From Roseivirga sp. (GTDB lineage Bacteria; Bacteroidota; Bacteroidia; Cytophagales; Cyclobacteriaceae): DNA of 64,000 nt. Shown one piece after another: positions 27,268 to 36,301 of the stretch (the stretch's first letter is position 1; every line of letters starts with the position of its first letter). The DNA lies in contig JAAWWF010000001.1 of assembly GCA_021404565.1 (NCBI GenBank), positions 481,613 to 545,612 on the forward strand, in the 5' to 3' direction. Position numbers and translations under genes: made by a program. The notes beneath the pieces were generated by a model. That model was not told the DNA's origin. It ran no database searches and saw nothing but the letters and a program-made list of their open reading frames with translations.

Positions 27268-29325
27268 CTATTCTTCAATAAAGTAGAGCATTACCCTTCT
27301 GTTGAAGGCTCTACCTCTTACTGTTCTGTTGGATTGTACCGGAGTATCTTCGCTAAACGTCTTTGTTTCCATCTGATCTGCATTTACCCCTTTATTGATC
27401 AGGTAATTGTATACCTCAGTATACCTTCGCTGACCCAAGGCCACATTATAAGGATTGGTACCGTAAGCATCCGTGTGGCCTGCCACCATAATCCTTAAGT
27501 CTCTTCTCGATGTCAACAGTTCTGCAGCTTCGTCCAGTCTCTGGAAGAACTCTGATTTAATTGTATGTCTGTCAAAGTCAAAGTATACATTGGGCAGCTC
27601 AATTTCATCAGCCACCGGTGGTACAACTACTGGTGCCTCTGGTTCATCAGCACTCACTTCTTCTTTTACAACAGGTTCAGGCTCTGGTTCTGGTTCCGGC
27701 TCAGGCTCTGGTTCAGGAGTTGGTTCCGGCTCGGGCTCAACTACCTCCACAGGAGCAAGGCCTTCTGGCGGAGCTACCGGTAGGTTTGTCGGGTCAAGAT
27801 CAAAGCTGTTGATCATGGTTATGTAGAGTATCTCCTCCCCCCTTTCACAGCCTACATAAAAATCCTGATTAATGTCAAACTCATCTCTGAAGAGCACGCG
27901 TACCTCGTGATCCTTTTCGTAGATCACTTCTCCATCTTTTTCTATCCTCAGGGTAAAGTCCTGCTCAATAGGCATGTCCATTTTATAAACTCCGGTAGCA
28001 TCTGAAGTTGCCGTGAACTCATCTTCTCGGCCTACCACCGTGATTTTGGCATTGCCAATTGGTTTATCACCTTCACAATCGATTAACCTACCCTGTACCT
28101 GAGACTCAGAGAACATGATAATTCTGTAAATATCTACCTGACCATAACCATCAGGTCGGCTTGAAGACAAGTAAGCGTTCCTTCCATAAAGAGTGAAGAA
28201 AGTGTCATCGTTTGGCAGGTTGATCGGGGCACCCATATTCACCGGTGGGTTAAACTTACCTGCCGTACTATCATAGGTAGTTTTGAAAATATCGTAGCCC
28301 CCCATAGAGTCATGTCCCCTGGAAGAGAAGTACAAAGTACCATCTTCAGCCACAAAAGGAGCATCGTCATTCAGGGTAGTATTAAGTTCTTCAATAGGCT
28401 GAGGTCTACCCCAGCGGCCATTGTCACCTTTGTGTACAATGTATAAGTCGAGGTTTTCAGTGGTATGATTCACATCTGATGCAAAAATCATAGAGCTCTC
28501 ATTGTTGTAGATGAAAGCATGAGAATCCCATCTTTTGGAGTTGAAAGGGAACGCCTCTTTTCTCCATCTCCCATTATCATCCTTTGTGTACATGAAAAGA
28601 TCTTCATCGATAAAGGTGATAAGTTTAGAATCTCCATCACTCAGCTGAATAGGTGCCTCATTGGTTCGGGAGCCATTAAAACCCTCGAGAGGTTTATCCT
28701 TATTCCACTCATCTTTGTCATTCATGTCAGCACTCAGCACCTGCTCAATCGGCTCCCCATCATCTCCCACTTTAGAAGAACCTTCTCTTCTGGCAGTGAA
28801 GTAGATTCCCCGCTGATCTTCGGTTACTACCTGGCTGTACTCATTACCACCCGAATTAATATTAGGCCCCAGGTTCTTTATAATAATATCTGCCGGATTA
28901 GGCAGGTATTTCTTGGCATTCTGAATGTTGTTGCTCACCAGAATATACTCCGGTCTTAAAAAATCTTCGAGGTCTTGCAGGCGTACGCTCCTGATTGTCT
29001 GTTCTGCTTCGGCCACCTGCTCGTCCAGTAAATAAGCCTTTGCAAACTTGACGTAATAAAAAGGGACATCTTTACCTACAGGAGCGGCCTCCTTGAACAG
29101 CGTAATTGCCTCGTCCAGTCGGTAGCGCTCGGTATGGCAGATGCCAGCAAGCATTTTAGCCTCATAGTTCTTAGGCTTCTTTTTCATTATGGGTTCCAGC
29201 AGTCCCAGCGCGACCTCATAGTCGCCCTCGTCCATTGCCCCATATACCTTATTAAGGTTTTGGGCCTGCATTGCAAAACCGGTAAGAAAGACTGACAACA
29301 CAGTCAATAATATGATCCTTTTCAT
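27268..29325 (-). CDS. TPR-PD40-OmpA-family outer membrane protein
   Basis: This 685-residue protein starts at ATG 29325, which gives a signal peptide (IILLTVLSVFLTGFAMQAQ); the longer frame to 29415 adds 30 residues without one. Domains in order: TPR-like helices (about 20-135), PD40/WD40-like propeller strands (about 150-390), a carboxypeptidase-like regulatory fold (about 415-490), a Glu-Pro repeat linker (about 545-585), and a C-terminal OmpA peptidoglycan-binding domain (IELPNVYFDFDRHTIKSEF, VAGHTDAYGTNPYNVALGQRR in segments). This architecture is typical of Bacteroidota envelope proteins, some linked to type IX secretion or gliding (PorE-like). It probably tethers an envelope complex to the wall. 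Confidence 0.9.
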   Translation of the reverse strand: MKRIILLTVLSVFLTGFAMQAQNLNKVYGAMDEGDYEVALGLLEPIMKKKPKNYEAKMLAGICHTERYRLDEAITLFKEAAPVGKDVPFYYVKFAKAYLLDEQVAEAEQTIRSVRLQDLEDFLRPEYILVSNNIQNAKKYLPNPADIIIKNLGPNINSGGNEYSQVVTEDQRGIYFTARREGSSKVGDDGEPIEQVLSADMNDKDEWNKDKPLEGFNGSRTNEAPIQLSDGDSKLITFIDEDLFMYTKDDNGRWRKEAFPFNSKRWDSHAFIYNNESSMIFASDVNHTTENLDLYIVHKGDNGRWGRPQPIEELNTTLNDDAPFVAEDGTLYFSSRGHDSMGGYDIFKTTYDSTAGKFNPPVNMGAPINLPNDDTFFTLYGRNAYLSSSRPDGYGQVDIYRIIMFSESQVQGRLIDCEGDKPIGNAKITVVGREDEFTATSDATGVYKMDMPIEQDFTLRIEKDGEVIYEKDHEVRVLFRDEFDINQDFYVGCERGEEILYITMINSFDLDPTNLPVAPPEGLAPVEVVEPEPEPTPEPEPEPEPEPEPEPVVKEEVSADEPEAPVVVPPVADEIELPNVYFDFDRHTIKSEFFQRLDEAAELLTSRRDLRIMVAGHTDAYGTNPYNVALGQRRYTEVYNYLINKGVNADQMETKTFSEDTPVQSNRTVRGRAFNRRVMLYFIEE

Positions 29326-29456
29326 CTGATCAGAAATTAAAGTAGAGTTCGAAAAAATAATCGACAGATTGGTCGAATTGCTGATGGTTTGTTGGAGGTC
29401 TGAACCGAAGTTCATAGGCGAATATATAAAATTCCCCTGTATGAAGAAACCACTAC

Positions 29457-30482
29457 TTAATAAAAGTAGATAAGGCTATCCAGGGAAAATGAAACAGAAA
29501 TCTCATTCCCTACCTCCCCTAATGCAGTATTTGCCTGAAATACAAAGGGCCTGCCCCCGGCCAGTTCACCCTCAACACTAAATCGATCGCCAAGAAAAAA
29601 CGTATCAGAAACAGATACCTTCAAAGTTTGAAGTCCTGGAATTTCACCAGCTCGTACATCCTCGGCACGAATGCCTACTGCTGTGGCTCTTCTCTCTCTG
29701 ACTTTTTCGAATAACCCGGGCAGTTGTACCGCCATCGCCTCGGGTTTGAAGATGTTGATAGGCCCAAAAAAACGGGCAATATCGAGGTTTTCAGGTCTTC
29801 GGTAAAGTGTCTCAGGACTGCCTTGCTGGAGGAGTTTACCTCCCTTTAAAAAGCCAATTTGATCTGAAATCATCAAGGCATCACGCGTATCGTGCGTCAC
29901 AAAAACCAGCCCAACCCTGGCGGCTTTCAGAATCCTTAACACTTCCCTAAGCAGCTGAGATTTATTTACAGGATCGAGCTGACTGAAGGGTTCATCCATC
30001 AAAAGCAAGTCAGGTTCATCTGCCAGAGCTCTTGCTAATGCCACCCGCTGCTGCTGACCTCCCGAAAGCTCTCTGGGCAATCTGCCTGCCAGTTCCTCAA
30101 TGCCGCAAAGCTGTAGCAACTCCCTTACACGTTCGTTGGCATAAACTTTATCATAGGAGAGTAAGGGATACCTGAGGTTTTCAGCCACCGTCATATTGGG
30201 CATCAAATCAAAATCCTGAAAAACCATCTTTATAGCGGAGTTTCCCGCAATAAGCTGTTCTTCTGGATTTTCAAGGGCCTTTCCCTGAAAGCTAATCTCT
30301 CCTGAATCGGGTTTGAGTAAACCGGCCAGCATACGCAGCAAGGTTGATTTGCCAGAACCGCTCTCTCCTACAAATGACAGTATTTCTCCGGCTTCCATCG
30401 TGAAGGATAATGAATTGACAGCACCCAACGATTCGCCCGGGTAGGCCTTGGAAACCTCATGTACGACCAAAAGTGAAGCCAT
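29457..30482 (-). CDS. Orphan ABC transporter ATP-binding protein (PotA/FbpC type)
   Basis: This 341-residue ATPase starts at ATG 30482. Walker A is GESGSGKST at 39-47, the signature is LSGGQQQRVALARAL, Walker B is LLLMDEP and the switch His is in VFVTHD. A C-terminal TOBE-like region (about 240-340) has IRAEDVRAGEIPGLQTLKV and VEGELAGGRPFVF. This is the architecture of importers for iron, spermidine or sulfate. No permease or binding-protein gene adjoins it: an OmpA/PD40 gene follows and a lipoprotein gene precedes it, separated by a terminator. Its partners, if any, are elsewhere. Confidence 0.9.
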   Translation of the reverse strand: MASLLVVHEVSKAYPGESLGAVNSLSFTMEAGEILSFVGESGSGKSTLLRMLAGLLKPDSGEISFQGKALENPEEQLIAGNSAIKMVFQDFDLMPNMTVAENLRYPLLSYDKVYANERVRELLQLCGIEELAGRLPRELSGGQQQRVALARALADEPDLLLMDEPFSQLDPVNKSQLLREVLRILKAARVGLVFVTHDTRDALMISDQIGFLKGGKLLQQGSPETLYRRPENLDIARFFGPINIFKPEAMAVQLPGLFEKVRERRATAVGIRAEDVRAGEIPGLQTLKVSVSDTFFLGDRFSVEGELAGGRPFVFQANTALGEVGNEISVSFSLDSLIYFY

Positions 30483-30484
30483 AT

Positions 30485-30517
30485 AAAAAAGGCCTGCACC
30501 CATAAGCGCAGAGCCTT
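30485..30517 (-). terminator. Terminator after the sorbosone dehydrogenase-like gene
   Basis: AAGGC-CTGC (30489-30497) pairs with GCAG-a-GCCTT (30508-30517). On the minus strand a run of T (30485-30490) follows. It ends at about the start codon of the ABC gene. Confidence 0.65.
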
Positions 30518-30539
30518 CACTGTTTTTTATCAGGTAAAA

Positions 30540-31700
30540 TTATTTTTCGTAGCTAATGCGGTAAATACAATGTGCAACATCATCGGATACAAGTATTGAA
30601 CCATCAGGCATTTCAAGAATATCAACCGGTTTGCCCATGCCTTTGTTCGTTTCTTTATTCAGCCATCCGCTGGCAAAAACTTCGCTGTTCACGACTTCAT
30701 CTCCTTCAATCTGTACAAAGCGCAACTGATAACCAATGTGACCTGCCTCAGGAGAGCGGTTCCATGAGCCATGTTGCGCTACAATAAGGTTGTTCTTGTA
30801 CTTGGCAGGAAACATATCTCCCTGGTAAAAACGTAACCCTAATGGTGCTGAATGCGGCTCAAACTTAAATTTGGGCTCGGTGAACTTATCTCTGGGGTAT
30901 TTATCTCCAAAATCAGGATCAGGAATATCACCCTGATGCCAGAAAGGAAATCCAAAGTGTAATCCTTTTTCAGATGCCAGGTTCAGTTCACAGGCTGGAA
31001 TATCATCTCCCAGCAAGTCTCTGCCATTATCCGTAAACCACATCTGCTTTGTATCCGGGTGCCAAGCAAAGCCTACACTGTTTCTCACACCCTTGGCATA
31101 CACTTCCAGGCCTGAACCATCAGGGTTGATACGCGTAATACTCGCATATACCTCGTTTTCGTCCTCCTTGTCACATACATTGCAAGGCCCACCTACTGGT
31201 ACATAGAGCTTACCATCAGGGCCAAAAGCAATGAACTTCCAGCCATGGTGGCGGTCTGTAGGATAACCATCATAGATCACTTCGGATTGAGGATTCGCCA
31301 GATTATTCATGATATCCGGGAAGCGATGAATTCTGTTTACCTCGGCCACATAAAGGTCTCCATCTCTGTATGCCACACCGTTAGGCATTGTAAGCTCTGT
31401 AGCGATGGTATCCCATTTATCTGCTACCATGTCTCCATCCGTGTCGGTCAGTGCATAAACGTTCTTCCTCCTGCGGTTCCCTACAAAAACGGTCTTTCCG
31501 TCTGGAGTACTGGCCAGCGAACGGGCGTCCCTTATGTTTCCGGCAAAAACAGAAATTTTAAAGCCTTCGGGAAGCTTAATCCTGGCCGTCAGCGAATCAT
31601 ATTCCGGATAGAGATTCGACACAGGACCCGAGGTTTTACAGCCGTCTGTGAGTATCACGAAAAAGGACACTAAGGCCAGAGCGAGGATTTTCTTGAACAT
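30540..31700 (-). CDS. PQQ-type sugar dehydrogenase-like lipoprotein (L-sorbosone dehydrogenase family)
   Basis: This 386-residue protein starts at ATG 31700, which gives a lipoprotein signal with cysteine 21 (ILTDGC). The six-bladed propeller of the GDH/sorbosone dehydrogenase family is shown by KLPEGFKISVFAG, LTMPNGVAYRDGDLYVAEVNRI, HHGWKFIAFGPDGKLYVPVG, GVRNSVGFAWHPDTKQMWFTDNGRD and RFYQGDMFPAKYKNNLIVAQHGSWN (each given in part). PQQ binding is not certain. It would oxidise sugars or sugar aldehydes at the cell surface or in the periplasm. Monocistronic with its own terminator. Confidence 0.87.
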   Translation of the reverse strand: MFKKILALALVSFFVILTDGCKTSGPVSNLYPEYDSLTARIKLPEGFKISVFAGNIRDARSLASTPDGKTVFVGNRRRKNVYALTDTDGDMVADKWDTIATELTMPNGVAYRDGDLYVAEVNRIHRFPDIMNNLANPQSEVIYDGYPTDRHHGWKFIAFGPDGKLYVPVGGPCNVCDKEDENEVYASITRINPDGSGLEVYAKGVRNSVGFAWHPDTKQMWFTDNGRDLLGDDIPACELNLASEKGLHFGFPFWHQGDIPDPDFGDKYPRDKFTEPKFKFEPHSAPLGLRFYQGDMFPAKYKNNLIVAQHGSWNRSPEAGHIGYQLRFVQIEGDEVVNSEVFASGWLNKETNKGMGKPVDILEMPDGSILVSDDVAHCIYRISYEK

Positions 31701-31772
31701 AGTAGTTTTGTTTGCCATGAAATTATTAAAAAAACTCCTATCCCCGACAGACGCTTTTATCAATGGCTTTAG

Positions 31773-31802
31773 TTTGATTTCTGAGCATCTAACCTAATTT
31801 TG
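31773..31802 (+). promoter_or_regulatory. Bacteroidota promoter directly abutting the ABC-F start codon
   Basis: TTTG (31773-31776), an 18-base spacer, then TAATTTTG (31795-31802), matching TTTG/TAnnTTTG. ATG 31807 is only five bases beyond the -7 element, so the transcript would start at or just before the initiation codon. Confidence 0.6.
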
Positions 31803-31806
31803 CGGC

Positions 31807-33723
31807 ATGATTTCCATCAATAACCTCTCGTACCTGATCGGAGGCCGTGCTCTTTTCGAAAATGCATCGCTCCATATTAAGCCTAAAGACAAAATAGGAC
31901 TGATTGGGCTCAACGGAAGGGGTAAATCGACACTACTTCGTTTGATCGATGGAGAGTACCAGCCTACTGTCGGTGACATCAGTAAAAGCAAAGATTGCAG
32001 CATAGGTTTCCTTAATCAGGATTTACTTTCTTATCAGTCAGATGACAGCATCCTGACAGTTGCCATGCAGGCCTTTGGACGGGCGGTTCAATTGCAGCAG
32101 AATATTGATAAAATTCTAAAGCAAATGGAGGTAGACTATGAGGATAGCCTTGTAGAAAAACTCACCAAAGCCCAGGAAGAATTCGAAGCCCTTGGCGGAT
32201 ACTCCATGCAGTCAGAAGCTGAAGCAATTCTGGAAGGAATAGGCTTTAAAACATCAGACCTGACCCGACCATTGCGCGAGTTTTCAGGAGGCTGGCGCAT
32301 GCGGGTGATGCTGGCCAAACTACTGTTGGAAAAACCAGCACTGCTTATGCTGGATGAACCTACTAACCACCTGGACCTTCCCTCTATTCAGTGGATTGAG
32401 AATTACCTGCGTACCTATGAAGGTGCCATCATTGTGGTATCGCATGATCGCAAATTTCTTGACAATGTGGTAACCTCGATTGTAGAAGTTTCTCAGCTAA
32501 AGCTCAACCAATATTCAGGCAATTACTCATTCTATGTAGACGAGAAGCAGCTTCGAGAAGAGATTCAGAAAAACGCATTTATTAACCAGCAGCAGCAGAT
32601 TAAGCAAACCGAACGCTTTATTGAGCGCTTTCGGTCCAAGGCCACCAAGGCCCGGCAGGTTCAATCAAGAGTAAAATCACTGGACCGGATGGATATGATC
32701 GAAGATGTGGTAGATGACTCAGTGGTTATGAACTTTAAGTTTGGCTTCAAACAGAAGTCCGGCAGGTTTATCATGGAGCTGAATAATGTATCCAAGGCCT
32801 ATGGCGACCTGGAGATTATCAAAAACTCCACTACCCAGATAGAACGAGGTGATAAAATTGCCCTGATTGGGGCCAATGGAAAAGGTAAATCCACCTTGCT
32901 ACGAATCATTGCCGGCACCGAACCTATTAAAGGGGAGCGTAAAGAAGGTTTTAATGTGCTTACCGGTTTCTATGCACAGCATCAGCTGGAGGCGCTGAAT
33001 GTGGAAAATGAGATTCTGCAGGAACTTCAACAAGCAGGTAGTGCAAAGACCGAAACTGAGTTGAGAAGCGTTTTGGGTTGCTTTCTATTTTCCAACGATG
33101 ACGTTTTCAAGAAGATCAAGGTGCTTTCGGGAGGCGAGAAATCTCGCGTAGCCCTGGCCAAAACCTTACTGGCAGAGTCGAATTTCCTGATGATGGATGA
33201 GCCGACCAATCACCTTGATTTTCTCTCTGTGAACATTCTCATCCAGGCACTGCAGCAGTTTGAAGGCACTTTTGTGGTAGTATCTCATGACAGACACTTT
33301 GTGAGCCAGATTGCTAATAAAATCTGGTACATAGAAGATTACGAGATCAAAGAGTACCCCGGTACATACGAGGAGTTTGTGGACTGGCAGGAAAACCGTA
33401 AAATACCCGCTGCCCCCAAAGCGACCAAAGCCGTAAACACCGAAAAGAAACCTAAAGAAGGCAAGAAAAAAACTCCGGATCAGGCAGCCGTCAACGAGCT
33501 TAAGAAGCTGGAAAAAGAGCTTGCTACGATCGAAAGTAAAATTGAAAACCTGGAGGTCGAAAAGCCCAAGCTAGAAGCTGAGATGGCTGATCCGGCCATA
33601 TTTGCTGATTTCAACAAGCTTCAGGAAAAGCAGACGACTTACGAAGCGCTGGAAAAGGAGTTGGAAGCCGCTCAGGAAGCATGGGAGTCACTGGCAGAGC
33701 GCATCGATACACTCAACGATTGA
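31807..33723 (+). CDS. ABC-F family ATPase (YfmM/Uup-like)
   Basis: This 638-residue cytoplasmic protein has two ABC ATPase domains and no membrane segment. Domain 1 has GLNGRGKSTLL, FSGGWRMRVMLAKLL and LLMLDEPTNHLD; domain 2 has GANGKGKSTLL, LSGGEKSRVALAKTLL and LMMDEPTNHLD. An arm of about 80 residues separates them. The C-terminus is a Lys/Glu-rich linker and coiled coil (about 530-635). ABC-F proteins act on ribosomes, resolving stalled states or protecting them from drugs; the subtype is not determined. A strong promoter lies next to its start codon. Confidence 0.93.
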   Translation: MISINNLSYLIGGRALFENASLHIKPKDKIGLIGLNGRGKSTLLRLIDGEYQPTVGDISKSKDCSIGFLNQDLLSYQSDDSILTVAMQAFGRAVQLQQNIDKILKQMEVDYEDSLVEKLTKAQEEFEALGGYSMQSEAEAILEGIGFKTSDLTRPLREFSGGWRMRVMLAKLLLEKPALLMLDEPTNHLDLPSIQWIENYLRTYEGAIIVVSHDRKFLDNVVTSIVEVSQLKLNQYSGNYSFYVDEKQLREEIQKNAFINQQQQIKQTERFIERFRSKATKARQVQSRVKSLDRMDMIEDVVDDSVVMNFKFGFKQKSGRFIMELNNVSKAYGDLEIIKNSTTQIERGDKIALIGANGKGKSTLLRIIAGTEPIKGERKEGFNVLTGFYAQHQLEALNVENEILQELQQAGSAKTETELRSVLGCFLFSNDDVFKKIKVLSGGEKSRVALAKTLLAESNFLMMDEPTNHLDFLSVNILIQALQQFEGTFVVVSHDRHFVSQIANKIWYIEDYEIKEYPGTYEEFVDWQENRKIPAAPKATKAVNTEKKPKEGKKKTPDQAAVNELKKLEKELATIESKIENLEVEKPKLEAEMADPAIFADFNKLQEKQTTYEALEKELEAAQEAWESLAERIDTLND

Positions 33724-33735
33724 GCCGTTTGAACG

Positions 33736-34122
33736 CTAATTGAGTGAGATTTTCAGCTTAAGCACCGAATCAGGTGTCAAAGAGACAGACTCAGGGTAAG
33801 GATTGAGTTCTATAAATTCTATCAGATAATTATCTACAATCACCGAGGCCTTCTCCACGTCATTCAGCGCCACTTCCTGCTCACCGGATTCTCTGGTTAT
33901 CAGCAACACTACCTCTGCCCTGCCTTCCCATATGCAATCAACGGAGGTCGGACACCGTGAGTCATTGATTGCGGTCAACGATACCACAGTGTTATCAGCC
34001 ATCACTACCTGCTCATCCGCTCTCAATTCAACAACAGAACCAAATTCAACGGTATCATCGCTACAAGCCGTGAAGCACAGGACCAAAACCAAGCCCGGGA
34101 TCGCTCTCAGTAATGGACGCAT
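33736..34122 (-). CDS. Small lipoprotein, third gene of a sigma-factor operon
   Basis: This 128-residue protein starts at ATG 34122, which gives a lipoprotein signal ending LCFTACSDD with cysteine 20. The longer frame to 34245 overlaps the upstream gene and lacks a signal. The mature domain is beta-rich (VELRADEQVVMADNTVVSL) with a Cys pair in NDSRCPTSVDCIWEGRA. This CP....C.W.G..... pattern is common in small Bacteroidota lipoproteins of unknown function. Its start is one base beyond the stop of the barrel gene, so it is in the sigma-factor operon. Confidence 0.8.
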   Translation of the reverse strand: MRPLLRAIPGLVLVLCFTACSDDTVEFGSVVELRADEQVVMADNTVVSLTAINDSRCPTSVDCIWEGRAEVVLLITRESGEQEVALNDVEKASVIVDNYLIEFIELNPYPESVSLTPDSVLKLKISLN

Positions 34123-34123
34123 G

Positions 34124-35557
34124 TTAGTTTTTTCGCTTGAGGTAATAGTTAAGCCCGAGCCCAAAGCCAAAGAACGATGGGGTGGTTGTGGCAACACCGG
34201 TAGTCTCACCAAGAGATGGAATGTACTGTCTGAAAAACACCTCACCCGATAAAGCGAATTTCTTATTGAGCTTATAATTCAATTCCAGGCCTGTGAGCAC
34301 ATTTACATTAAACCTGTTCAGAAGGTCTGTTTCTCCCAAATCCACTTTGCGCGTGTCAAGAAAATTCAATTCTCCTTTTACGGTATACCTCACGAAGTAA
34401 TCAGCTCCCAGGCCAGCATTCAACACGACCCCAAAACGATTTCCGTCCAGCAATTTATATCCCATTTGTATAGGTATAGAGATACTGTGAATGGTATTGG
34501 TGAGTTCATATTCACCTGCATACCTCAACTGAGATGATGCACTCAGGGCATTGGTATTGCTATAAACAGGTAGCACACGGCCATCCTCCTCCGAATAAGC
34601 GTTGGAATTGGTCGCATAGCGATACTGGCTATAACGTAGCCCGGTCTTCAGAATCCACTTTCTGCCTATCTCAAAACCAATGCCACCTCCGATCGAAAGG
34701 GAGCCTAGTTGTTTTTCACTTTCATCGGTACTACTGCTTACCCTGAAATCTCCTGCCAGGGGGTCGTTGGCAATGTTTTCCTGCAAAGCAAGATCAGAAC
34801 CACCTGAATTGGGATTGAAATTACCTCCGCCAAAGCTACCACTCAGGCTGGTACGGCTGGCGGTCAGTGTTTCTGTGGATTCAACTACATGAGTCGTATC
34901 TATTTCCAGTGGTCCCACCATGTTTTGTAGTTCCCAACGCAAACGAAGTGCAGCGATGCTCTCCTGCAAATCCTGAAGACTTAAAACATTCATACCTAAT
35001 ACTTCATCTTCTGTAAAACCGCTACCGGCCTGTAGCTGTGTCAGTACCTGTTCCTCAAAGCTCTCGCTTTTTTCAGCTGTGTTGGGTAAAGCAGCTATTA
35101 ACTCAGTATTATTACCGGCTTCAGGCGTACTTTCCGTCAGGTCATTTATGTCGAGGCTTTTGGTATCTTTTGCTTGTAACTGTCTGTTTTGAATAAGTGA
35201 TTCAGTCGATTGAATATCTTCTTTCAGGTCATTGACATCGGCAGAGTCAATTTTAGCAGTCAAGTCTTTTGCCGCATTTTCCTGGCTTTCTTTTTCCCCA
35301 TCAGTTTCTGAGGTTTTAGCGATTTCTGTCTGTGGCCCTTCAGTGCCTCCTGCTGTAAAAAGCTCATCACGGAACAAAAAGCCCATGGTAAGCAAAAATA
35401 GAATCGTAGCAGCCACCCCGTAGGTTTGCCACATATAGAAAATCCCCACCTTCTTTTTAGGAGCAAGGCCTGCCTTTACACCATCCCACACTTGTGGTGA
35501 CGGTGTAAACTCCGCTCCTTCAAAGGCATTTCGTAAGTCCTTTTCAAAATCACCCAT
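34124..35557 (-). CDS. Inner-membrane anchored protein with outer-membrane beta-barrel-like C-terminus
   Basis: This 477-residue protein is encoded directly after an ECF sigma factor. The N-terminus (FEKDLRNAFEGAEFTPSPQVWDGVKAGL) looks like the cytoplasmic part of small sigma regulators. One membrane helix follows at about 45-63 (YGVAATILFLLTMGFLF). A Glu/Ser/Thr-rich linker of about 170 residues leads to a C-terminal region (about 280-477) of alternating amphipathic strands ending in FFGFGLGLNYYLKRKN, typical of Bacteroidota outer-membrane barrels. The stop and start codons overlap those of neighbours by 1 base. It could couple envelope state to the sigma factor; this is inference. Confidence 0.8.
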   Translation of the reverse strand: MGDFEKDLRNAFEGAEFTPSPQVWDGVKAGLAPKKKVGIFYMWQTYGVAATILFLLTMGFLFRDELFTAGGTEGPQTEIAKTSETDGEKESQENAAKDLTAKIDSADVNDLKEDIQSTESLIQNRQLQAKDTKSLDINDLTESTPEAGNNTELIAALPNTAEKSESFEEQVLTQLQAGSGFTEDEVLGMNVLSLQDLQESIAALRLRWELQNMVGPLEIDTTHVVESTETLTASRTSLSGSFGGGNFNPNSGGSDLALQENIANDPLAGDFRVSSSTDESEKQLGSLSIGGGIGFEIGRKWILKTGLRYSQYRYATNSNAYSEEDGRVLPVYSNTNALSASSQLRYAGEYELTNTIHSISIPIQMGYKLLDGNRFGVVLNAGLGADYFVRYTVKGELNFLDTRKVDLGETDLLNRFNVNVLTGLELNYKLNKKFALSGEVFFRQYIPSLGETTGVATTTPSFFGFGLGLNYYLKRKN

Positions 35558-36111
35558 TATACTGATATTTTCGATTGAACGATTTCACTCGCTTCAATGA
35601 CCATGGCCTTCATCAAAGCCCTGGCGCGTGAGTACTGCGATTTCGAAGTACCCTCGCTTATCTCTAATTTCTCTGCAATCTCTTTGTGAGCATAACCCTC
35701 AATTGCAAACATGTTAAATACTGTCCTGCAGCCCACCGGAAGTTTCTGAATCATGGCCAACAACTCCGTAAAATGAAACTGAGAAAGGATCAGCTCCTGC
35801 TCCACATGCAAAGGCGTCTTTTCTATATCAAGCATAGGCTCTTGATAAAGCTTTTTCCTGTTGTGATTGATTGAGGTATTAATGACGATGCGCTTCATCC
35901 AGGTGAGAAACTGTGCCTCCTTTCTAAAACTTTCCAGGCTCTTAAAGATCTTGATAAAGGCGTCCTGCAAAATATCTTCAGCATCTGCCTGAGATTTGGC
36001 ATAACGCATAGCCATAGGCATCAGCTTAGAAGCATAGCGGTCATACAATTCCCGCTGTGCCTGCTGGTCACCCTCTATGCACTTCGCTATTAAGTCTTCG
36101 TCCTGGAACAT
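35557..36111 (-). CDS. ECF RNA polymerase sigma factor
   Basis: This 184-residue sigma-70 family protein has region 2 (ELYDRYASKLMPMAMRYAKS, ADAEDILQDAFIKIFKSLESF) and region 4 (LPVGCRTVFNMFAIEGYAHKEIAEKLEISEGTSKSQYSRAR, in segments). It has no N-terminal extension, as usual for ECF factors. Translation is coupled to the downstream membrane/barrel protein by a 1-base stop/start overlap (TAATG), which suggests the downstream product controls it. It should direct RNA polymerase to a small envelope-related regulon. Confidence 0.92.
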   Translation of the reverse strand: MFQDEDLIAKCIEGDQQAQRELYDRYASKLMPMAMRYAKSQADAEDILQDAFIKIFKSLESFRKEAQFLTWMKRIVINTSINHNRKKLYQEPMLDIEKTPLHVEQELILSQFHFTELLAMIQKLPVGCRTVFNMFAIEGYAHKEIAEKLEISEGTSKSQYSRARALMKAMVIEASEIVQSKISV

Positions 36112-36275
36112 TCACTAAAAGAAGTCTTCCTTCCTTTCATTATACTCCGACACTACCCATCAGGATAGGGTTGGAATCATCACAAAAATAAATCATCAAT
36201 TTGGAGCAATCTTTGTACCACCTAAGTTTAAGACAGAATAAACGCCTTCTCATGCCCAATTATTAAATAACATTT

Positions 36276-36283
36276 TAATTTCG
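36276..36283 (+). promoter_or_regulatory. Candidate -7 element before the plug-protein gene
   Basis: TAATTTCG differs by one base from TAnnTTTG and lies 18 bases before ATG 36302. No clear -33 element. The T-to-C change in the seventh position also occurs in other starts here (TAACTTCG at about 62191). Confidence 0.35.
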
Positions 36284-36301
36284 TAGCGTTATTAAGCCCA
36301 G

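Noticed and set aside
27473-27826. Ser/Gly-rich plus-strand frames opposite the OmpA/PD40 gene
   Set aside because: They are antisense shadows of the Glu-Pro repeat.
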